The position numbers were made by a program, and so were the translations under genes. A stretch of DNA of 64,000 bases from Candidatus Vicinibacter affinis (GTDB lineage Bacteria > Bacteroidota > Bacteroidia > Chitinophagales > Saprospiraceae). The stretch lies in the NCBI GenBank assembly GCA_016714365.1, contig JADJNH010000005.1:2456501-2520500 (forward strand). Reading direction: 5' to 3'. How positions within the stretch are numbered: position 1 is the stretch's first letter; the number at the start of each line of letters is the position of its first letter. Positions 54,772 through 62,996 of this stretch are shown in pieces. Under the pieces are notes generated by a model. That model was not told the DNA's origin. It ran no database searches and saw only the letters and a list, made by a program, of their open reading frames with translations.

Positions 54772-55778
54772 CAGACTAACTCTAAACTTTTTAGTTTTGA
54801 ATATTCAAATTGAATTTGGTCAAGAATTTCAAATAAAACTAATGGATCTAATTCTGTTACCAACTTAGCCCTGTGCTCCTTTATTCCGGGAAGCCCCTTA
54901 AAATAATTGGTGTAATGTCTTCTCATTTCCAGGACTCCAAGCCTCTCCCCTTTCCACCTGATACTATTCTTGAGATGATTAAGTGCTGCATTGACTCTTT
55001 CCTCTAAACTTGGAGGAGGTAAAATCTCGCCTGTATTAAAGTAATGCTTTATTTCTCTAAAAATCCAGGGATATCCTATACTGGCACGTCCAATCATTAT
55101 TCCATCAACATCATATCTATTCTTAAATTCCAAAGCTTTTTGTGGAGAATCAATATCTCCATTTCCAAAAATAGGAATGTGGATTCTTGGGTTATTTTTC
55201 ACTTTACTAATCCAACTCCAGTCCGAATGTCCCTTGTACATTTGGGCGCGTGTTCTAGCATGGATGGTCAATGCTTTAATTCCAATATCCTGAAGTCTTT
55301 CAGCTACATCTTCGATAAAAATAGAATGGTCATCCCACCCGAGTCTGGTCTTGACGGTAACGGGAAGATTAGTAGATTTCACAACAGCTTCGGTGAGAGA
55401 AACCATTTTGGGGATATCCTTTAGAATACCTGCACCCGCAAGTTTGCATACTACTTTTTGGACAGGGCAACCATAGTTGATATCTAAAAGCTCTGGCTTT
55501 GCCTCCTCCACAATTTCAGCAGCCCTCATCATTGAATCATACTCGGCGCCGAAAATCTGGACCCCTATAGGTCTTTCTTCCTCATAAATATCCAGTTTTC
55601 GTACACTTTTTTCAGCATCTCTTATAAGGCCCTCAACCGAAATAAACTCTGTATACATCATATCACACCCTTGTTCTTTACAAAGTGCCCTAAAGGGAGG
55701 ATCACTCACATCTTCCATGGGAGCTAGCAGCAAAGGAAATTCAGGTAATTCTACCGATCCAATTTTAATTAAACTCAT
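54771..55778 (-). CDS. dusB: tRNA dihydrouridine synthase DusB-like
   Basis: FMN-dependent enzyme that reduces uridines in the tRNA D-loop. The 335-residue product has the TIM-barrel motifs LLAPMEDVSDPPFRAL near 17-32, DINYGCPVQKVVCK near 99-112 with the catalytic Cys region, TVKTRLGWDD near 140 and DGIMIGRASIGYPWIF near 220. First gene of a dusB-cca operon; both products act on tRNA. Confidence 0.94.
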   Translation of the reverse strand: MSLIKIGSVELPEFPLLLAPMEDVSDPPFRALCKEQGCDMMYTEFISVEGLIRDAEKSVRKLDIYEEERPIGVQIFGAEYDSMMRAAEIVEEAKPELLDINYGCPVQKVVCKLAGAGILKDIPKMVSLTEAVVKSTNLPVTVKTRLGWDDHSIFIEDVAERLQDIGIKALTIHARTRAQMYKGHSDWSWISKVKNNPRIHIPIFGNGDIDSPQKALEFKNRYDVDGIMIGRASIGYPWIFREIKHYFNTGEILPPPSLEERVNAALNHLKNSIRWKGERLGVLEMRRHYTNYFKGLPGIKEHRAKLVTELDPLVLFEILDQIQFEYSKLKSLELV

Positions 55779-55785
55779 TATCAGG

Positions 55786-55793
55786 CAAAATTA
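55786..55793 (-). promoter_or_regulatory. Putative -7 box of dusB-cca
   Basis: TAATTTTG on the minus strand fits TAnnTTTG and lies just 7 bases before the ATG at 55778, implying a very short leader. A TTTG lies 23 bp upstream, slightly too far. Confidence 0.3.
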
Positions 55794-55907
55794 ATTCTAT
55801 CCATCAAAATATCTCCCAAATCCAAATAAATTCAATCTTGGATCAACAATTATCTTAATTGCTCTTCCAATCCAGCACAACACTATATGGTTTATTGATT
55901 ATGAATG

Positions 55908-55915
55908 TACATTTG
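55908..55915 (+). promoter_or_regulatory. Putative -7 box of the BNR-propeller gene
   Basis: TACATTTG fits TAnnTTTG. It lies 19 bp before the ATG at 55935 and downstream of a more distal in-frame ATG (55905), which supports 55935 as the real start. Confidence 0.35.
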
Positions 55916-55934
55916 CAAGGTAACAAATTTAAGT

Positions 55935-58900
55935 ATGCATAAATTTTTCTTTCCATTAATCCTCCTGCTATTTGGATTTTCGATGCAATCCCAAAATATT
56001 TTCAACCCATTTGAAAAGTACTATTCTGCAATTGAATGGCGACATATCGGGCCTTTTAGAGGGGGTAGATCTTGCGCGGTTTTCGGATTAGTCAACCAAC
56101 CTAACACCTATATAATGGGATCCACGGGAGGTGGTGTTTGGAAAACGAGTGATTCCGGAAAGACTTGGAAGAATATTTCTGATTCCTATTTTGGAGGATC
56201 TATTGGCGCTGTAGCTATTTCTGAATCAGACCCAAATATCCTGTTTGCTGGTACAGGAGAAGAAACTGTAAGGGGAAATGTCTCATCAGGTGAAGGTGTT
56301 TGGAGATCAGAAGATGGAGGAAAAACTTGGGTTTTTTCGGGATTAAAAAATACCAGACACATTAGCAGAATAAGGATTCATCCAAAGAACGCTAATCTTG
56401 TATATCTGGCTGCAATGGGAGATTTATATAAACCCAGTAGTGACAGAGGCATCTACAAGTCGATAGATGGAGGAAAAAATTGGAAAAAAGTGCTTTTTGT
56501 AAATGATTCAGCCGGTGCAGTAGACCTCATTTTTGATCCAAGTTTGCCTCGTATTATGTACGCAACAACTTGGAAAGTCCAAAGATCACCCTATAGTTTG
56601 GAAAGTGGTGGAAAAGGTTCGTCGATGTGGAAAAGCACGGATGGTGGTGAAACCTGGAGAGAAATTAGACAAAATAAAGGCCTACCTGAAGGCATTTGGG
56701 GGATATCATGTATTACCATCTGCCCTACCCTCCCAGACAGACTTTATGCCATGATTGAGAATGAAAATGGCGGACTGTTTAGGTCCGATGATGGAGGAGA
56801 TAGTTGGGAAAAAATCAATGAATCCAGGGACTTAAGACAAAGAGCCTGGTATTTTAGCAGATTACAAGCTGACCCGTTGGATCCCAATACGGTTTATGTT
56901 CTCAACGTTTCATTTCATAAATCAACGGATGGTGGAAAATCATTTAAAACCATCTCAACTCAACATGGAGACAATCATGATATCTGGATCAACCCCCAAA
57001 ACCCCTCAAATTTGATTGTTGGCAATGACGGTGGAGCTCAGATCAGCATGAATTCCGGATCAAATTGGTCTTCAGTCCAAAACCAGCCAACTGCACAATT
57101 TTATAGATTAACTGTGGACAACTCTTTTCCTTTTAGAATTTATGCAGCCCAACAAGATAACAGCACCGTTAGAATTTCGCATAGAACGAGTGGAAATAAA
57201 ATTGGAAATGAAGATTGGGAATCCACCGCTGGAGGGGAATCCGGCCACATAGCTGTTGATCCTGACAATCCTGACATAGTGTATGGTGGCAGCTATGGAG
57301 GTTATCTCACCAGATATGACCATAAGAATAATCTATCGAGAAATATACATGTTTGGCCAGACAATCCTATTGGTTATGGAGCTGAGAATCTTAAATATAG
57401 ATTTCAATGGAATTTTCCTATTTTATTTTCGCGTCATAAACCAAAAAAACTTTTCACTGCATCGAATCATCTTCATGTAAGTTATAATGAAGGGCAAAGT
57501 TGGGAGACCATAAGCCCTGATCTAACCAGGAACGATCCAAGTAAGCTAAAACCTTCCGGTGGCCCCATTACAAAGGATAATACTTCAGTGGAATATTACT
57601 GCACCATTTTTGCAATTGCAGAATCAGTAAAAAAGGAAGATTTGATTTGGGTCGGGAGTGACGATGGATTGGTTCATCTTACAATGGATGGAGGGAAACT
57701 ATGGACCAATGTTACACCTAAAGACCTTCCATCTTGGTGTATGATAAACAGTATCGAAGCAGACCCCTTTAATGCAGCAGGCGCTTACATAGCGGCAACA
57801 TCCTATAAATCAGGTGACTACCAACCTTATCTTTATAAGACAGAGGATTATGGCAAAAATTGGAAAAAAATTATTTCAGGGATCGATGATGAACACTTTA
57901 CCCGTGTCCTAAGAGCGGATCCAGTTACCAAAGGTTTGTTGTATTGTGGAACTGAAAGAGCGATGTATGTTTCGTTTGATGATGGAATGAAATGGTATAA
58001 TTTTCAAATGAATTTACCTAAAGTGCCCATCACAGATTTATTAATAAAAGATTACTCCCTAATCGCTGCTACCCAAGGAAGGAGTCTTTGGATGATCGAT
58101 GATCTTACGCCTCTAAGAAATATTCAGGAAAAACAAACCCAAAAGAAATATTTATTACCGCCAAAACCTGCCTATAGAATGAGTGGAGGAATGGATAAGT
58201 CCATTGTCAACGCAGGAATAAACCATCCCTCTCAAATAATGCTATACAATTATTTAGACAGTTTTAATTTAAAGGACTCGGTGGAAATAAAATTATTAAG
58301 TACAAAAGGAGAATTAGTTACCCAATTATCCACTTTTCATAAAGACAAAAAGTATAGAATTGAACTTAAATCAGGCGCCAATCTTATATTGGTTCCATTT
58401 ACTATGGAATCAGCTAAATCTGTAGATGGGATGATTATGTGGGGTGCTTCATTAGATGGGCCGCTGGCACCTCCGGGTAAATACAAAATAGTTTATAAAT
58501 CAAAAAATTATATAGACTCAATAGACTGCCAAATTATTAGAGACCTAAGATTTCCTGTAACAGATCAGGATGTAGTAAGACTTTATAATTTTATAATGAA
58601 ATTAAGAAACAAAGTTGACGAGTCACATAAAACTATTTTAAATATACGTGATGTCAGAAAACAACTTTCGGAATTTGCTGCAAAAATTGAAAAAAACGAT
58701 AAGTCTACTACTTTTTTCAAATTGAAATCACAGATTGACAGTACTTTGAATTCTATTGAAAATGAATTGTACCAAACAAAAATGCAAAGTGTCCAAGACC
58801 CTATAAATTTCCCTATTAAACTTACCAATAAATTAGCGCATTTAATTGCCTTGTACAATGGATCCTCCTATCCTCCCACAAATCAAGCTGAAGAATTGGC

Positions 58901-59033
58901 AATGGTTCTGACGGATATGATTGATCAGCAGATTTTGTATTTTAAGAACTTGCAAAATAATGAATTAAAAGAAATTAATCAATTGATACGAAAATCAGAA
59001 TGGGATGTAATATCACCAAGCAAATTTGAATAG
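55935..59033 (+). CDS. Secreted BNR/sortilin-like beta-propeller protein
   Basis: From ATG 55935 the 1032-residue product has a clean signal peptide (ending near FSMQSQN). The body has many Asp-box (S-x-D-x-G-x-T-W) repeats: SDSGKTWKN, SEDGGKTWVF, SIDGGKNWKK, STDGGETWRE, SDDGGDSWEK, STDGGKSFKT and others to about residue 690, forming one or two seven-bladed propellers of the VPS10/sialidase type. The last 250 residues form an immunoglobulin-like region and a helical tail. Such proteins are common and often mis-named glycosyl hydrolases; no catalytic residues are evident. Role unknown, possibly binding or processing of extracellular polymers. Confidence 0.85.
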   Translation: MHKFFFPLILLLFGFSMQSQNIFNPFEKYYSAIEWRHIGPFRGGRSCAVFGLVNQPNTYIMGSTGGGVWKTSDSGKTWKNISDSYFGGSIGAVAISESDPNILFAGTGEETVRGNVSSGEGVWRSEDGGKTWVFSGLKNTRHISRIRIHPKNANLVYLAAMGDLYKPSSDRGIYKSIDGGKNWKKVLFVNDSAGAVDLIFDPSLPRIMYATTWKVQRSPYSLESGGKGSSMWKSTDGGETWREIRQNKGLPEGIWGISCITICPTLPDRLYAMIENENGGLFRSDDGGDSWEKINESRDLRQRAWYFSRLQADPLDPNTVYVLNVSFHKSTDGGKSFKTISTQHGDNHDIWINPQNPSNLIVGNDGGAQISMNSGSNWSSVQNQPTAQFYRLTVDNSFPFRIYAAQQDNSTVRISHRTSGNKIGNEDWESTAGGESGHIAVDPDNPDIVYGGSYGGYLTRYDHKNNLSRNIHVWPDNPIGYGAENLKYRFQWNFPILFSRHKPKKLFTASNHLHVSYNEGQSWETISPDLTRNDPSKLKPSGGPITKDNTSVEYYCTIFAIAESVKKEDLIWVGSDDGLVHLTMDGGKLWTNVTPKDLPSWCMINSIEADPFNAAGAYIAATSYKSGDYQPYLYKTEDYGKNWKKIISGIDDEHFTRVLRADPVTKGLLYCGTERAMYVSFDDGMKWYNFQMNLPKVPITDLLIKDYSLIAATQGRSLWMIDDLTPLRNIQEKQTQKKYLLPPKPAYRMSGGMDKSIVNAGINHPSQIMLYNYLDSFNLKDSVEIKLLSTKGELVTQLSTFHKDKKYRIELKSGANLILVPFTMESAKSVDGMIMWGASLDGPLAPPGKYKIVYKSKNYIDSIDCQIIRDLRFPVTDQDVVRLYNFIMKLRNKVDESHKTILNIRDVRKQLSEFAAKIEKNDKSTTFFKLKSQIDSTLNSIENELYQTKMQSVQDPINFPIKLTNKLAHLIALYNGSSYPPTNQAEELAMVLTDMIDQQILYFKNLQNNELKEINQLIRKSEWDVISPSKFE

Positions 59034-59051
59034 TACTCATTTTAATTTTTT

Positions 59052-59642
59052 GTGAAAAATCTTAATTACTTTGCCGTTTACAAGCCGTATGGGATGATTT
59101 CTCAATTTACCCCTGAAATTGAAGGAGATATTACATTAAGGAACTTGTACAAATTTCCTACTGACGTCTACCCCATCGGAAGACTAGACAAGGATAGCGA
59201 AGGACTTTTGATTTTATCCAATGATCCAAAATTAAATTCAACCATATTGAATCCTGTAAATAAGTTCAACAAGGCATATTGGGTTCAAGTTGAAGGCATC
59301 GTTGATTTAAATTTTCTAAAAAACTTTTCCAAAGGTGTACAAATTAAGTTGAAAGATAAATTTTATACTACCAAGCCATGTGAGGTTATCCTACTTAATC
59401 CCGCTCCAGAAACACCTGAAAGAATTCCACCGATCAGAACAAGAAAAAATATTCCGACTTCCTGGATAGAAGTTAAATTGCATGAGGGTAAAAATAGGCA
59501 AATCAGAAAAATGTGTGCAATTTTAGGTTACCCAGTTTTGAGAATTATTCGAATAGCTGTTGGAAAAATAAAAATTGAAAATTTGCAGCCCGGAGAATTT
59601 AGAAAATTGACAAAATCTGAAATAATGTCTGGTATAAATTAA
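59052..59642 (+). CDS. RluE-like pseudouridine synthase
   Basis: Isomerises a uridine of rRNA to pseudouridine. The 196-residue product lacks an S4 domain, like E. coli RluE, and has the family motifs YKPYGMISQF near 10, the catalytic GRLDKDSEGLLILSND near 43-58, and KLHEGKNRQIRKMCAILGYPVLRIIRIAVG near 140-170. The start is GTG at 59052; no closer ATG exists. It is 18 bp after the propeller gene. Confidence 0.92.
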   Translation: MKNLNYFAVYKPYGMISQFTPEIEGDITLRNLYKFPTDVYPIGRLDKDSEGLLILSNDPKLNSTILNPVNKFNKAYWVQVEGIVDLNFLKNFSKGVQIKLKDKFYTTKPCEVILLNPAPETPERIPPIRTRKNIPTSWIEVKLHEGKNRQIRKMCAILGYPVLRIIRIAVGKIKIENLQPGEFRKLTKSEIMSGIN

Positions 59643-59683
59643 ATTCGGATACATCTATGTTAAAAGCAACTTGGTCTAAATAC

Positions 59684-59715
59684 TTGTCCTCCCCTTTTTA
59701 ATTTGAGTATCTTTG
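59684..59715 (+). promoter_or_regulatory. Promoter of the lepB unit
   Basis: TTG (59684-59686) is followed after 21 bp by TATCTTTG (59708-59715), matching the Bacteroidota consensus. It lies 23 bp before the ATG of signal peptidase I. Confidence 0.5.
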
Positions 59716-59738
59716 CATCAAATTAAAACTTCTTTTTC

Positions 59739-61295
59739 ATGTCGATTCTTATCTTTTTGATTATCAGCTATATATTATTATGCTTAAGCTTGTATTGGTT
59801 ATTTCCCAAGCTTGGGATAGAAGCGATAAAAGCATGGATACCTGGGGTTAATTTTGCAGAATGGTGTGCATCTATTGGCCACTCCAGAGCTCATGCGCTC
59901 TGGTTACTTTTTCCAATCGTCAATATATTTATTCTTGCAGGAATGAGTGTAGATTTAGTAAGGTCATTTGGCAAAATGAGGTTTTGGCATTCAGCACTTG
60001 CAGTTATTTATCCTCCTGCCATATTTACGATGATTGCAAAAGACCCCAATTCTCAATTTATTGAGCCCGCTTATATTAAAGAAAAAGAATTTCTGAATGA
60101 TTTACACCTTGCTCAAAAAGCTAAAGATAGTGGCAAATACGACCGACTCCAAAGACAAAGCCGATACTATAAATCAGCCAGTAGAGAGTGGGTTGAATCT
60201 ATCATATTTGCTGTTTTCGCTGCAGCTTTTCTGCGCATGTTTATTTTGGAGGCTTATGTTATTCCAACCCCTTCCATGGAGGGTTCATTAAAAGTCGGTG
60301 ACTTCCTATTAGTCAGTAAAGTGCATTATGGAATCAGGACTCCTATGACAATTGCCATGATCCCCTTGCTACATAATACAATACCCATCATTGGAACTGA
60401 ATCTTATTTGGAAAAACCTAGTCTTCCATATTACAGGTTACCCAAACTAACCGCAATTAAGCGTAATGACCCGTTTGTTTTCAACTGGCCAGTCGGAGAC
60501 AGTGTTTATTTAGGCAAAACCCGATCTTGGGCCGCTTTTCAAAAAGACAATAGCCCCTTCGCAGATGAAGACACTCGTGGAGCAGAGTTGAGAATAAGAC
60601 CACTTGATAAAAAAGACCACTACATAAAAAGATGTGTAGGAATGCCTGGTGACAGTCTTCAAGTTATCAACAGACAACTATATATTAATGGGAATCCCGC
60701 AGAAAACCCTAAACATATGCAGTATCTGTATATTGTCAAATCTACCACTACCAATATAAATCTTAAGAAACTTGGCGAATGGGGTGTTAACATTTATGAT
60801 CCAAATGCTAAATCTGGATTGTTGTATCTAGATCAGGATCAATATGATAAAATTAAAGCCATGGGGTCGGATATTGAAATTATGCCATACCCAACACAAG
60901 ACAATTCCGTTTTTCCAAATGGTAGAAAAGATTGGAATTTTGATAATTATGGGCCAATATGGATACCAAAAGAAGGTGCTACTGTTAATTTGACATTGGA
61001 AAATCTCAATCTTTTTGATCGTGTTATTTCAGTTTATGAAAATAATAAATTAGAAGTAAAAAATAATCAGATATACATAAATGGAAATCCTGCACAAACT
61101 TATACTTTTCAACAAAATTACTATTGGGCCATGGGAGATAACCGGCATAATTCAGAAGACTCCAGGGCTTGGGGTTACGTGCCGGAAGATCATATTGTTG
61201 GAAAACCATTATTGATTTGGTTCAGCTTAAAAAATGCAAGTTTGAAAGAAGGCATTAACTGGAAAAGAATTTTTCGTTCAGCAAGTGCACAGTAA
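59739..61295 (+). CDS. lepB: Signal peptidase I
   Basis: Membrane serine peptidase that removes signal peptides from exported proteins. The 518-residue product has several N-terminal hydrophobic segments (about 3-20, 50-70, 82-100), then the catalytic domain: Ser179 in IPTPSMEGSLKVGD, Lys297 in YIKRCVGMPGDS, and YWAMGDNRHNSEDSRAWG near 465. It is far longer than E. coli LepB (324), mainly through the N-terminal extension and a 120-residue insertion between box D and box E, as in other Bacteroidota. First gene of a run of four tightly spaced genes. Confidence 0.94.
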   Translation: MSILIFLIISYILLCLSLYWLFPKLGIEAIKAWIPGVNFAEWCASIGHSRAHALWLLFPIVNIFILAGMSVDLVRSFGKMRFWHSALAVIYPPAIFTMIAKDPNSQFIEPAYIKEKEFLNDLHLAQKAKDSGKYDRLQRQSRYYKSASREWVESIIFAVFAAAFLRMFILEAYVIPTPSMEGSLKVGDFLLVSKVHYGIRTPMTIAMIPLLHNTIPIIGTESYLEKPSLPYYRLPKLTAIKRNDPFVFNWPVGDSVYLGKTRSWAAFQKDNSPFADEDTRGAELRIRPLDKKDHYIKRCVGMPGDSLQVINRQLYINGNPAENPKHMQYLYIVKSTTTNINLKKLGEWGVNIYDPNAKSGLLYLDQDQYDKIKAMGSDIEIMPYPTQDNSVFPNGRKDWNFDNYGPIWIPKEGATVNLTLENLNLFDRVISVYENNKLEVKNNQIYINGNPAQTYTFQQNYYWAMGDNRHNSEDSRAWGYVPEDHIVGKPLLIWFSLKNASLKEGINWKRIFRSASAQ

Positions 61296-61306
61296 AATAA
61301 TCTCTA

Positions 61307-62200
61307 ATGTACAAAATAAAAATCCTGATACTGTATTTTTTACTTTTTTCCCAATACCAGAATTTATCTGCCCAGTTACCGTTATCTCATTTGTATAAAG
61401 CAGAAGTTGTAGATTTTAATGCACCCAAATGGAAGTTTAAGAGCATAAGTTTTTTAAGTGATTTTAATCGAAATGGCTACAATAATCAGCCTTTTCAAAT
61501 TGACCAAGGTCATTTTTTGGCAACCATTAAAACCAAGGAAGAGGAAAGTACTGATATATACTCTTTTGATTTAGATAAGGCAACTTACACACGATTAATT
61601 GCAAATTCCGGATCTGATTATTCACCCCGAATAAATCAGGTTGGTCCAAACAGCGAAATCACTTGCATAAATGTTCCTAAAAATGATTCTACACAAAAAT
61701 TAGTCGCTTATGATAGAGTAACCGGTGAATTTAAGAGAACAGTCTTGGGGGAACATGGTAAAATAGGCTATTACCGGAGTCTTGGTTATAATAAGTGGGT
61801 ATGCTTTATACTGGATGATCAGCACATTATGGCAATTTGTGAGGAGCAAAATATTTCCAGAAGAATTTTTGCTTCCAATATAGGAAGGACATTTGAAGTG
61901 ATCTCTGATGATAAAATTTTATTTGTGCATAAAATTTTAGATGATAAGTGGTTACTTAAATCCTACAGCATTAGTAAAGAAAAACTTTTGACCATTGCAG
62001 AAATGCCAAAAAAAGTTGAAGACTTTGCTCTTTTGGAAAATGGCAAAATAATATGTGCCCAAAATTCAAAGATTTTGTTACTTGAACCCGACACTTCAAT
62101 TTGGAAAGAGGTAGCGGATCTTTCATCACTTGGCATTAGGAATATTAATCGACTCAACTTATATAAAAATTCATTAATTTTCGTAAATCTAATTCCCTAG
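61307..62200 (+). CDS. Hypothetical secreted beta-propeller-like protein
   Basis: The 297-residue product has a signal peptide (ending near NLSAQ, residue 22) and a strand-rich body with short repeats such as IYSFDLDKATYTRL, YKKLVAYDRVTGEFKR-type and ILLLEPDTSIWKEV blades, suggesting a WD40/TolB-like propeller of five or six blades. No catalytic motif is seen. It lies 11 bp after lepB and 4 bp before the metal-receptor gene. Confidence 0.6.
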   Translation: MYKIKILILYFLLFSQYQNLSAQLPLSHLYKAEVVDFNAPKWKFKSISFLSDFNRNGYNNQPFQIDQGHFLATIKTKEEESTDIYSFDLDKATYTRLIANSGSDYSPRINQVGPNSEITCINVPKNDSTQKLVAYDRVTGEFKRTVLGEHGKIGYYRSLGYNKWVCFILDDQHIMAICEEQNISRRIFASNIGRTFEVISDDKILFVHKILDDKWLLKSYSISKEKLLTIAEMPKKVEDFALLENGKIICAQNSKILLLEPDTSIWKEVADLSSLGIRNINRLNLYKNSLIFVNLIP

Positions 62201-62204
62201 AATT

Positions 62205-62996
62205 TTGCAAAAATTCTTTGTTGACCAGATTGGAGATATTATTCAATTGCAGAATACGCCAACTAAAATTGTTTCTTTGGTTCCCTCGCAAACAGAATTA
62301 CTCTCTGATCTTAAGATGGATAAGGAGGTAATAGGAATTACTAAATTTTGCATTCATCCAAAAGAATGGTATCTATCAAAGAAGCGAGTTGGAGGCACTA
62401 AAAACCCTGATATAAATCTTATAATAAAATTAAAACCGGATTTAATTATTGCGAATAAAGAAGAAAACAGACAAGAGGATATTTCTTTACTTAAAAAACA
62501 TGCACCTGTATGGGTGAGCAATGTTCACAATCTATCCGATGCCTACCAAATGATTAGAACAGTTGGGGCAATGTTGAATAAAAGCTCAGAGGCTGAAGTA
62601 ATTATTCAAAACATTATGAATGAAAAGGATCAATTACTGCCTTTTCAAAACCAAAATAAGTTATTACACGTTTGTTATCTTATTTGGAAGGATCCGTATA
62701 TGAGTGTGGGAGCTGATACTTTTATTCACGACATGATCAATCAGTTAGGTTGGATAAATGTATTTGGACACAAATTAAGATATCCAGTAACACAAATTGA
62801 GGAAATCAAATCTCTGAACCCTAACCTCATTTTACTTTCATCAGAACCCTACCCTTTCAAAGAAAAACACTCCGCTTTGTTTGATCCTATTTCCACAAGA
62901 TTGGTAGATGGAGAATCCTTCTCCTGGTATGGAAGTAGACTGACACATTCTTTTTCGTATTTTCGCAATCTTAAAGCATCAATTCAATCCAGATGA
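62205..62996 (+). CDS. Helical-backbone metal receptor protein (BtuF/FecB-like), no signal peptide
   Basis: The 263-residue product has the cluster A binding-protein fold: KIVSLVPSQTELLSDLKM near 22, VGGTKNPDINLIIKLKPDLIIANKEE near 63, a backbone helix near 110 and a C-terminal domain with YPVTQIEEIKSLNPNLILLSSEPY. Relatives bind vitamin B12, haem or iron chelates for ABC import. The start appears to be TTG at 62205, as no ATG precedes the conserved region; no signal peptide is visible, so it may be cytoplasmic. It overlaps the S8 peptidase gene by 4 bp (ATGA). Confidence 0.82.
   Translation: MQKFFVDQIGDIIQLQNTPTKIVSLVPSQTELLSDLKMDKEVIGITKFCIHPKEWYLSKKRVGGTKNPDINLIIKLKPDLIIANKEENRQEDISLLKKHAPVWVSNVHNLSDAYQMIRTVGAMLNKSSEAEVIIQNIMNEKDQLLPFQNQNKLLHVCYLIWKDPYMSVGADTFIHDMINQLGWINVFGHKLRYPVTQIEEIKSLNPNLILLSSEPYPFKEKHSALFDPISTRLVDGESFSWYGSRLTHSFSYFRNLKASIQSR

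Noticed and set aside
55905..59033. Sialidase or glycosidase activity for the BNR protein
   Set aside because: Asp-box repeats mark the propeller fold only; no catalytic residue set is visible.
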